Source: Zychaea mexicana
Taxonomy: Eukaryota > Mucoromycota > Mucoromycetes > Mucorales > Lichtheimiaceae
Assembly: GCF_025766255.1 (NCBI RefSeq)
Contig: NW_026516795.1
Location: 49,302 to 113,301 of the forward strand
DNA: 64,000 bases
Direction: 5' to 3'
The notes under the pieces are model-generated. The model had not been told where the DNA came from. It did not search any database and worked only from the letters and a program-made list of their open reading frames with translations. The translations under genes were made by a program, and so were the position numbers. This document shows positions 49,212 through 58,526 of this stretch, in pieces; within the stretch, counting starts at the first letter, position 1, and each line of letters opens with the position of its first letter.

Positions 49212-49735
49212 CAGTGGTCCCCCGCTTTTTGCAGCAGCGGTTTTTGGTGGAAAAAACTGCAAAAAGTGGGGAACTGCAAAAAGTGAGGATGAGTATGAGA
49301 TGTTACACAGACTGAGTCTATTATGTTAATCAAGTGTAAATGATAGTAAACCAATTAAAAGATATCGGTGTTGTACTGAGGCTACTTATTATAAATCAAC
49401 TCTTATATAAGAGGCTGTCGTCTCATTCTTGATGTTTATATACTGCACTATCGACACCTCCACATCACTATGGTAAAAGCAAAATACCCGAAGCTTACTG
49501 ACGAGCAAAAGGACGCTATCTATTAACATTACATGTAGATGTCACTGGTTCAAGACTCTGTGGCCCAGGCTCTCGAGTTAATAGCGGAAAATTGCAGGTC
49601 CCCATTTTTGGCCTGCAAAATGCAAAAAGTGAGGAAACTGCAATTTTATTAAGTGATGAGCGGGTATGCTCCAAAAAAATCTGCAAAAACTGAGGATCTG
49701 CAAAAAGTGGGGCTGCAAAAAGCGGGGGACCACTG
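49212..49735. mobile_element. 524-bp TA-flanked MITE (Tc1/mariner/pogo-like deletion derivative)
   Basis: The ends are perfect inverted repeats of more than 20 bp starting CAGTGGTCCCCCGCTTTT, flanked on each side by TA (49210-49211 and 49736-49737), the target duplication of Tc1/mariner-class elements. Subterminal copies of CTGCAAAAAGTGGGG-like words occur in both halves and in both orientations, possible transposase-binding sites. The interior keeps the first codons of a transposase-like ORF (listed separately), so it is an internal-deletion derivative that would need a transposase supplied elsewhere. Confidence 0.88.
49470..49526 (+). pseudogene. Remnant N-terminus of a transposase ORF inside the MITE
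   Basis: ATG at 49470 opens MVKAKYPKLTDEQKDAIY and stops after 18 codons. The charged start with LTDEQ is the usual beginning of the helix-turn-helix region of pogo/CENP-B-type transposases (family knowledge; the assignment is inference from a short piece). It shows where the full-length element was cut down. Confidence 0.5.
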
Positions 49736-49737
49736 TA

Positions 49738-50480
49738 CATAATCAAAAGACCAGTGCATAGAAAAACTTTGTCTACGTATAAAATTAAATTTGGCTCGTG
49801 TTATTGCGATGGACACGTTATGGATGATGCTGTTGCTGCATTGTTGGCGAGGTATAATAGTTGTTGTTGTTTTCTCCTTTAGTAGTGGCGACAGGGTTAT
49901 CGTCACTGGACATGGCAGCATGGTCCTCCAAAGTCCAAGCATCTTCTTGAATAGGTGGTAAGCTTCACTTATAAAAATCATCACGATCCCCACGTTTCAT
50001 AAAAGAGATTGTCAAACCGTTATAAATTGCGCTGATGAAATTGGCAGCGGCCGTTTCTTGATCGTCAGCTAAGAAAAGAAGGTCATATCGAGTATCAATA
50101 GTATTGCTGCTTCACATATAAAAATCATCATGATCCCCAGATTTCATACTCTGTTTATATCGCCGGTTCTTTGTTCCATTAAAGCGCACAGACCCGTCGC
50201 CGACAATTGTTGGATCAGAGCGGAGCACGGCAAGCGGAGCCGCATAGTGAAACAAACATATACGCACCATAAGAAAAAGACACTAGCATGACAGTCGTCA
50301 GACTACAACGATAATTATCATCAAGGCACTTCTTCACATTGCTGCAGTTCACTGGCTCCTTAGGGCAGTAGTGACAACAAAATTTCTAAGCTCCGTCATT
50401 TTGTTTATCGGGCTCATGAAAAAAAAGAATCGACTGCGCGTTTTGCCCTTTATTCTTTTCTTTAGTCTTCATATTCATCT
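49738..50480. other. Intergenic, no gene recognised
   Basis: AT-rich sequence between the MITE and the tandem arrays. A short near-duplication (CACTTATAAAAATCAT at 49966, CACATATAAAAATCAT at 50115) is the only structure noticed. Confidence 0.4.
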
Positions 50481-50882
50481 TTGTACATTTGCAGTGTTTC
50501 TTTCATTATCACTTTTTACCTTTCATTTATTTTTCATCCCGCTCGAGTGTCCCTGTGGGTGTGCATAGTTGAAGGGAGCTAGTCGTGCACGACTGGCTCT
50601 TGCTCATCTTTTGTACATTTGCAGTGTTTCTTTCATTATCACTTTTTACCTTTCATTTATTTTTCATCCCGCTCGAGTGTCCCTGTGGGTGTGCATAGTT
50701 GAAGGGAGCTAGTCGTGCACGACTGGCTCTTGCTCATCTTTTGTACATTTGCAGTGTTTCTTTCATTATCACTTTTTACCTTTCATTTATTTTTCATCCC
50801 GCTCGAGTGTCCCTGTGGGTGTGCATAGTTGAAGGGAGCTAGTCGTGCACGACTGGCTCTTGCTCATCTTTTGTACATTTGC
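50481..50882. repeat. Tandem array of a 130-bp unit, three full copies plus a partial
   Basis: TTGTACATTTGCAGTGTTTC recurs at 50481, 50611 and 50741, and its first half recurs at 50871, an exact 130-bp period. The copies look identical, so the array is young or homogenised. Each unit contains the palindrome AGTCGTGCACGACT inside a near-perfect 24-bp inverted repeat (GAGCT...GGCTC). Confidence 0.95.
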
Positions 50883-50950
50883 AAAGTTCTTTGTTTCATC
50901 TTGGTTTTTTATCTTCCTCAAAAACTGAAAGCGAGAGTGTGTGCAAAGAG

Positions 50951-51656
50951 GTACGTATATGTTCGCCGCTGACAGACCTTTGTGCTATTTCTTTTATTTG
51001 TAGGAACTGTGGAGGAGTAGGTTCTGTCGGGAACTGAGGCTTGTGGACAAGAAAGGGAAAGGTGTAGGTTCTGCCGGGAACTGAGGCTTGCGGAAAACAA
51101 GGGAGGGCAACCTCCCTTGTGGGTACGTATATGTTCGCCGCTGACAGACCTTTGTGCTATCATATTTCTTTTATTTGTAGGAACTGTGGAGGAGTAGGTT
51201 CTGTCGGGAACTGAGGCTTGTGGACAAGAAAGGGAAAGGTGTAGGTTCTGCCGGGAACTGAGGCTTGCGGAAAACAAGGGAGGGCAACCTCCCTTGTGGG
51301 TACGTATATGTTCGCCGCTGACAGACCTTTGTGCTATCATATTTCTTTTATTTGTAGGAACTGTGGAGGAGTAGGTTCTGTCGGGAACTGAGGCTTGTGG
51401 ACAAGAAAGGGAAAGGTGTAGGTTCTGCCGGGAACTGAGGCTTGCGGAAAACAAGGGAGGGCAACCTCCCTTGTGGGTACGTATATGTTCGCCGCTGACA
51501 GACCTTTGTGCTATCATATTTCTTTTATTTGTAGGAACTGTGGAGGAGTAGGTTCTGTCGCGAACTGAGGCTTGTGGACAAGAAAGGGAGAGGTGTAGGT
51601 TCTGCCGGGAACTGAGGCTTGCGGGGAACAAGGGAGGGCAACCTCCCTTGAGGAAC
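50951..51656. repeat. Tandem array of a 177-bp unit, four copies
   Basis: GTACGTATATGTTCGCCGCT recurs at 50951, 51123, 51300 and 51477. The first copy lacks 5 bp. Each unit contains two similar halves (GTAGGTTCTGTCGGGAACTG and GTAGGTTCTGCCGGGAACTG) and a hairpin CAAGGGAGG-GCAA-CCTCCCTTG. Because 177 is divisible by three, a 249-residue minus-strand frame (51667-50918) stays open through the array. Without any other sign of a gene I treat that frame as a by-product. Confidence 0.93.
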
Positions 51657-51659
51657 GAA

Positions 51660-53519
51660 GGATTCATAAAAGTCGGTCGACTTGTCAGGCAACATCAAAT
51701 AAACTTGGTTTCTTATTGTACTTTCTTAAATAATGTAATTGTAACTATTGGGCAGATCGAGTGACGATTGTAATAAACGCGATCTTTATTTTTACATCTT
51801 CCTACTGCCATTGCGCTTGGTACTTGTTGGTGCTTTCTCTGGAGCAGTTATGTAGTTGCAAATGAGCCTTTTTGTGCTTGAGTCGTCGAGAAAACCGTAG
51901 GCTGTGCATTCGCATGTGTGCTCTCAAAAACAATACAGCTGGTTTACCTTCACGACTATACCAACAATGATTGCAAATTGCTGGTGGCAAAATAAAAAAC
52001 CGTATCGCAAAGCAAACAGACCATCTCCATATTCACATATACACGAACCAGATCGCCAACCCAAACTAAATGATGTTTGCCTTGATTTCTTTGCAGTATA
52101 AAAGGCCCAGTACATAAGCTCATTAGGGAAGTTACATAATCCAACTTGTTGGGTCTTGCCACCAATCTCTCATGCTACTGTCTCTCAACATTACTGCTAC
52201 TGATACACGTATACTAGTAATACTCATAGATAGATTGAATATGGAATGTATCATCACTGCTTAAGATTATAACAAGTTACAGTACTGACTTATCATCCGA
52301 AAAATACAATCGTTTGTAGCCTTCCGGACACCTAAAACGACCTTCCAAGCCCATGCAAGATCTCAAAAGGCCCAAACACTAATGAGACCGGTGTGCAACA
52401 CCAGCTTTTTGGGTGGATGATGCTTCAATCTTATTTTTCAACGATAAGAGCGAGAAACTGCCTGCCATATTGTGTCCATAGTGCTGTTGCATAATTTACA
52501 GTATGCTCACAAGATTGGTACTAGCCGAGAGTATCTCCGCCATGGTTTCAGTATCCTGCTTCTCACCAGCATCAATATCCAGATATGTCAGCGGATGGCA
52601 TGCTTGGCCGAGACCATGTAGTACGGTATTAGTAGGCAGCAGTGGTCAGCAAGGCGGTCTAATTATGTTAGTTTTGAATAATATCCATTAACCTTTTGAT
52701 AATGATGATGGAAGAAAAGTTAAGTATCCGTTGTTGCTATCATGAAATCGAAGAAGTCTACAACCAACTTAAGCCCGTTAAACCAAGTCAGCTACTTGGT
52801 GAATGAAAAATGAGTAGACTTTCTAATACGAGTTCAAAGTACGAAGCCGTCCTGAAAGCTCTGAAAATAGCAGGAGAACGTTTCAATTCTTTGAATGATG
52901 CGGAACCTGTTATTGTATACAACAATTATGGAGAACTTGTGCCAAGCGATTTTTGGGGTTGTGCAAAGCTATTGCAAAAAAAAGTGGATGATTCTTTTCA
53001 AAAACTCAAAAGAGCGTGCATGTCTCATAAAGATCAGTGTAGGTCCAAAGACTTTCGTATCAAGGTCTTGTTACCGCTGTTCTGGTTATGATAGGGTGCC
53101 AATGTGTGTTTACAATCGCTACGTTAATAAGGATACAGTGATCGGTGTAACCAGTTACGACGAGCAAGGAGATACAGCGGACGATACAGTATTCATGACA
53201 CGGTTTACTTTTTTCTAACGCGGCTGAGCACTGCTCTTGTTGATTTTGAGGCCCGTTTGTGATAAAATTATGTAAGCACATATGCATTAGTGCTTATCAT
53301 AACGCTGATCCCTCTATTTTGTTTTTTATTTCATTATATGCACATATACGATAAAGATAGTGTGTTTAGATCCAGTATATCAAAATATGAATTCCGTTCA
53401 TAAAAACGTAAAAAAGGAATATAGCATTAACTTCTAAAGGATGATTCTCGAGCTGTCATCCTTAGTAATCTTAGCGAAAGCATGTGGTTCTTCATCTCCT
53501 GTTGTACTATTGTTCAGGC
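51660..53519. other. Intergenic with one short coding-like frame
   Basis: Nothing is recognised in most of it. The plus-strand frame 52810-53091 (93 residues, MSRLSNTSSKYEAVLKALKI with later LVPSDFWGCAKLLQKKVDD) has protein-like composition but no known domain and no clear promoter or neighbouring exons. It may be a gene fragment. Confidence 0.35.
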
Positions 53520-54779
53520 TTAATATATCCCAATTGAGCCAAAGAAGACGGTATCTCTTTTGGAAAGGTGTACACCCGTCATGTAACCATCAGTGAACCC
53601 ATTTTGATGAATGGCCATCCTCCATCTGTGGCTCCAAAAACCCTCGAAACCCCCAAACTCCATCTCCTTCAGTTGTCCAGCGAACCCCATATCCTTGACT
53701 TTGACGGATCTCAAACACGTTGCGGTCATGCTATATAAGATTATCTGGTGTCAAACTCGCAAACAGCAGCACGCATATAGATTAAACTTACCGGCAAAGT
53801 ATGCAAGTTGATCCATACGGGGTCACTTAGAATCTGTTTCAGGATCTCATTTGCATGTTCGTTTTTCTTTGCCTCTGCTGTTGCAAATTTTGTGTAAACC
53901 AGGCAAAGAGCCAGTATAACACTATTAGATCAACTTTACTTTTTCTTTTTCTTTTCCGCTAAAGAAAAAGAAGGCTTACATCCAGTGACCTCGCCCCAAA
54001 ATTGCTCTTGACGATCACGATGCCATGCTTACTCAAAGCTTTCGCGCCTACAGTCAGTTGATAAGGCTGGCCATGGCGACGGGGTTTAGCATTTGTCTTT
54101 TGATATACTCGTGTAAAGGTTTCAAAACATTCTCGAAGACTCGGCGGCATGACGCGAAAAGTGCTTCCGCCGGTGGTCGTTCGTATTTGAAGAAATATTC
54201 TCCAATCTTCCGGTAAAAGTTTCTAATAAAATATATTATCATAGCGATGAAATATGAGGATAGCGCTATTATCAACAAAAGTGAAGAATCAAAGTAAGTA
54301 TATTATTAACGGTTTTAGGTATAGATACCTCGAAAAGTAAGCGGTGAAGACCTTCCTTTGAATGTTCTAAAGTGGAAAGCTCATATTGTATCATATCTAA
54401 TCTATCAGCAAGTAAGGTATGTTACTATGAAAGCTGTGCACGCACGCGCTCTAAGCATAAGCGTATTAGCAGTAGTTTCTTACCGTTCCTTATTGGTGAC
54501 TTGAAGAAGGTTGACGGGATTCTGAACAAGGTTTGCGGGTAGCTCACCTTGCTCAAAACAATACGTCAAGATACGTGCCATTGCCGAATAATAAGGGCGA
54601 TCGATATGGCCCATTTTATGTGAATTTGCCATAGTGATTTGTTCATGTAATGCCTCGAGATCTTCGCTGTAAGTAGCTGATTCAGGTTGTATCAATGCCG
54701 TACAAATGTCACGCCATAACTCTTCGGATTGCTTCTCCTGCAGCAATTCCAACAGCCAAGATGTAATGCTAGTTTCCAT
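53520..54779 (-). CDS. Five-exon gene encoding a 305-residue protein of unknown function
   Basis: Exons 54779-54484, 54401-54329, 54222-53980, 53872-53792 and 53744-53520 join with consistent phases and good donors (GTAAGA, GTATCT, GTAAGC, GTAAGT). The product starts METSITSWLLELLQEKQSEE. Its middle is charged and helical (LDMIQYELSTLEHSKEGLHR), followed by GARSLDAKKNEHANEIL, and it ends KRDTVFFGSIGIY. No signal peptide, membrane span or known motif was recognised. The clean multi-exon structure argues for a real host gene or a gene carried by a mobile element, since it lies between tandem repeats and a gypsy fragment. The acceptor of exon 4 (GCAGAG|GCA) was chosen by phase. Confidence 0.6.
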
Positions 54780-55035
54780 TTCGGATAGAGTATCTAATAT
54801 ATAAAAGAGAAATAGAGACAGACGCTCAGTGAAAGCGAGCCGTGTGTGTTACATGATGAAGAAGGAGACACCCATCGTGTACCTTCAGTAGTCACTATAC
54901 AGGATTACCAAAAATGGCCTTTTGTGTAATCGTGTACTGCCTTCTGTAATCGTGTAGTTGTAGTCATTACACGATTACACGATCCTCGTTTTGACGTATC
55001 CAACTGGATAAACTACATTTATTTTTTAAACTTTC
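54780..55035. other. Flank with an inverted/direct repeat cluster
   Basis: GTAATCGTGTA occurs at 54926 and 54946, and its reverse complement TACACGATTAC at 54968. They lie next to the truncated 3' end of the gypsy fragment and look like the terminus of another mobile element. Confidence 0.5.
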
Positions 55036-56590
55036 TTATAAACTACTAATACAGGATATTTGATATTCATGAACTGCCCTAGTATCAATACAAGGTCGAT
55101 AGGATGTAGGCAATCCTGTTTTCGGATCCTTTTTGGGTGCAAATGTCATAGGATTGTTCCATGCATTACCAGGAGGAGCGTGTTTGATAATACCATCAGC
55201 TAACCATTGATCTATCTGTGTTTGAAGAATAGGAATCAATTTGTCTGCTAAAGGATATTGACGCCGATTTACAACTTTTCCTTCAGGTGTGTGAATACGA
55301 ACAACCGATTCGGGAAGAGTGCAAAAAGCAGAAGGAGGAATGTTTATATTTTCCTGTATGTAAGGTTGAATAGATTCAAGAAATTGTTTGTGTTGCTCTG
55401 GTGTACCAGCAAGAGAATTGTTTGGTACAGGTAAATCTTCTGGTTCAGGCAAGCTAGGACGAGAAGAGCGGTGCCAGCAAGAGGCGAGCCCTTTCAAGTA
55501 AATACCAATAAGAGGCATGAGATCTGAGCCAATAGATACTTCGGCATCAGCATTGAATTCAAAGACTTCAAAAGAATGTGAGGCAGTGATTCCGTTGTGT
55601 AAAATCTTTATTTCGTTTGTATGACCAATTCTACTAATGCTCGGGCCAGGAGCAGCCAAGTTGACCTTTTCCTTTCATGGGAGTGACAGACAGACCCAGA
55701 AACGACCGCAGCGAAGGAGTGATTGCCGAAAATGTGGCACCCGGATCAACAAACGCCCAGGTTTCATACTCCTGTATAGTAACCGGTACATAAAAAGCTT
55801 TAGTATTCTTGTAAAGATGACGTGAAAAATCATGTGAAAACTTACAATCATAACAAGCTTTGTGAAGTGAAGCATCGACCTCTTCCATGACCGAGTCTTA
55901 CAAAGAAAGAGACGAGAACGGAGCAGAAGATGGTGATGGTGCCGTATGAGCCACGGAGGCAACAGCAGCAGGGATCGGCGCAGGAGCCGAGGAAGGAAGA
56001 GAAGGGATTGGCTCAGAAGCCGGGGTGACTGGTGCGGAGCCAGAAGCAGACGATGACTCGGAAGCCAAAGTTGCTGAACGAATAGCCAAATGGTTTGACT
56101 TGACATCTGTGCGTTTTGTCCCAAGGGGCACCACAGCGGAAACACTTCTTACCATCTGACGATGGCCACGACAAGCCTCCCAAACCAGCAGAACCAGCAC
56201 TCGGAACCACACCAGACGACGACGACGACGCACTCGTGTGCTTCGAAACCTTGCCAGACGAACCATTGTTGCTAAAACCTGTCAGCATGCGGCATTCTTC
56301 TGTCGAATGGCGGCCAGCACCATGAATTCGGCAGACCTTGCCAGCAGAGACCTCCTTCTTTCCCTTGTTGTTTTTAGCAGCGACAGGCGAGGACCAGGGG
56401 GAACTTGACCCTGTTACGGAAGTAGCATCCAGAGAAGCAGCTTCTTTGCTGTGTTTTGACACAACTACCTTGCCATACAGTGTGCGCGCCAAGTTTGCAG
56501 CTTGATCGGTAGAAGCCCGTTGGCTGGCCGGTAGATGAGCTTGGCTCAGAGCCATTGTAGGCTTCGTTGAAACCAACAGGGTGCTCATAC
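55036..56590 (-). mobile_element. Truncated, decayed Ty3/gypsy retrotransposon (gag, protease, start of reverse transcriptase)
   Basis: Read on the minus strand, a gag segment (about 56560-56105) includes a CCHC zinc knuckle CFRCGAPWDKTHRC. A Ser/Pro/Ala-rich linker in another frame leads to an aspartic-protease-like segment (55888-55680) with WAFVDPGATFSAI, where the usual D-S/T-G is D-P-G. After a further frame change comes the N-terminal part of reverse transcriptase (HAPPGNAWNNPMTFAPKKD and YRPCIDTRA), where the homology stops. There are two frameshifts and one TAA that a C-to-T change could explain. No LTR was found on either side. It is a dead 5'/3'-truncated copy. Confidence 0.85.
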
Positions 56591-57541
56591 TGAAACACAC
56601 ACAGTTCGGTGAAAATGTAGAAGATAAATGGGTGAAGGTGTTCAAAGAAGTCGCAAAGAAGCACGACATTGAGTTGGTAAGGGACCAATACATACAATGG
56701 ATCCAAACTTATGTTACTAACTATTATTATTGCAAAGATCAAGAAAAGAGTGAAGCCAGATTGGGGTGCTATTAAGCTTGAGATATGGGAGCGTCACAGT
56801 AAGTATATATAAATTTTCTTTGTGGAGGAAGTTCCCCGAATGAGAGTTTATCATGCTCTTGAGTCACGCGTGCCGCTCACAGTAAATATATGCTAACGAC
56901 TTGTGCGTGGAGGTACGCTGAATCAACCAATTGCAACACCAATAACGCCGTCGGACAAAACAACGACAAAGTCCATAGCTACAAGTTTGAGAGTTCTGCT
57001 GTCTACCCAAGATAAGAACGCTTTAAGGCAGAACTTGGAAAAATTGGATTCAGGCACCTTCTGGGTGATTAAAGACAGCAATGATGGTGAGGCATCAACC
57101 CAAGGTCAACAACCATTAGTTGTAGATCGAATCGTAATGGACTACGCGTTGCAGTGCAATTACCATCAGTACGTATAAGAGTTGTGAGACGCGTTAAATC
57201 ATCCATGCGTTCTGAATATCTCCGTAGTCCTACGCAATCCTTAATCCTAGATTTGGGCGATGACAATTTGTCATCAGTTTTTTCCGAGGCACAGCTTGAT
57301 GCTATTGAGGCTTTTGGGGATCCGTTGCTCCCGTCCTTATCTCCAGAAATCACTAGTATTCTCGACGATGTTGCAAAGCTGGTAAGAATAAAGGAAATGA
57401 TAGCAGCAATTGTGGCGGTGGGTGCTCAGTAAGAAAAAGCTATTACCCGGGAACTCTATTAATTATTTTGTGGTTTGACATTTTATTCTCTACTATGTTA
57501 GGCCACGCCGCTCCAAGCCTATGAATATGGCAGATCGTTGA
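56581..57541 (+). pseudogene. 5'-truncated spliced gene, unknown function
   Basis: Five coding blocks join in phase: 56581-56676, 56738-56798, 56913-57168, 57228-57428 and 57502-57541. Branch-like TTACTAAC and GCTAACGAC lie before the acceptors of blocks 2 and 3. The product includes KWVKVFKEVAKKHDIEL, PDWGAIKLEIWERHS, FWVIKDSNDGEAS, and LDLGDDNLSSVFSEAQLDAI with FGDPLLPSLSPEITS. No domain is recognised. Its 5' end stops where the opposite-strand gypsy gag begins, so the retrotransposon insertion or a rearrangement probably removed the promoter and first exon. A downstream alternative with the donor at 57381 would give a different C-terminus. Confidence 0.5.
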
Positions 57542-57746
57542 AACATAATCTGGTTGAGGAGCCACTAAAAACTTGGTTATCCTCAGTGTAATATCCAATA
57601 AACCAAAAGAGACAGAATAAGTCAACGAGACCCGAAAGGAATTGAAACTGGTTTATTATGATAACAAAAGTTCTCACTATTTATAAGAAATGGCTTATCC
57701 TTGGCAACTACCACAGCGTGTGCCTTGAACGAATGAATTGATGTTA
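57542..57746. other. Short spacer before the DNA transposon
   Basis: Nothing recognised; it ends with the TA that flanks the element at 57745-57746. Confidence 0.4.
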
Positions 57747-58413
57747 TGGTGCATACTGACTTTAACCATCAAAATAATTCAATTACCGACCCAAAAAAAC
57801 AAATCGTATCAGAGCTGGCAGATTTGCCTTTTTACAGAAACTAAAACGCAAGATATGTTTATTGATGGATTCTGAACAGATCTTGCGTTTTACTTTTTGA
57901 AAAAAAGCATTTCTCGAGCCTCTGATACAACTTGAAGTTTTGTCGGAAAATGAAATTTTAGCAGAGAGGTCCCAGATTTCGACAAGGGGTATTGATGGCC
58001 ATGAGGTGAGATTCGAAAGGTGGAAGTGTACTTTTAGCAGTGTGTAACCTGAACGACTCATGGTTGCACAAAGCTCACACTTTTTGCTAGGGCGCATGTC
58101 GCGTTATTACGGTTTTTCACTAATTCAAATGTGGTAAACTAAAATCTGGTACAGAAAATGTCTTGATAGAAAGTTTCTCTTTACAGCACCAGGATCTAAT
58201 TGCACACATGCACCTAGTTGGACTGAAATTTTAATCCTTCATATAACCCAGTAAAGAAACCAAGTATGAAACAGCCGTCCAAGAACACATCTCACACCAT
58301 CATAAAAAGTTTTTTTATACATTCTTACAGCAGAGCACCAATAGGGTCCTTGCTGACAAAGAAGTTGATAAGCTTTTCACCTTCAGATCTGTTTCTCCGT
58401 TAAGACTGAGTTC

Positions 58414-58506
58414 TTAAACAATGTTTGAAAGTTTGGTATAAAAGAAGATAGTTCCTATAGCTCAGATTGTACTGAATATAATCATCGAATCTCAAACATT
58501 GTTTAA
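58414..58506 (+). promoter_or_regulatory. Transposase promoter: TATA box inside a 15-bp inverted repeat
   Basis: TTAAACAATGTTTGA at 58414-58428 and its exact reverse complement TCAAACATTGTTTAA at 58492-58506 flank TATAAAAG at 58437-58444. The right arm ends 20 bases before the transposase ATG. The arms may bind a regulator or the transposase, or fold in the leader RNA; which one is inference. Confidence 0.6.
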
Positions 58507-58526
58507 ATTGAATTACCACTTCAAGC

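Noticed and set aside
50481..51656. CRISPR-like repetition
   Set aside because: The repeats are contiguous long tandem units without unique spacers, in a eukaryotic genome.
50918..51667. 249-residue minus-strand open frame
   Set aside because: It is explained by the 177-bp tandem array, whose period is a multiple of three; no promoter, no domain, and the array has non-coding dyad structure. Kept as a finding, not as a gene.
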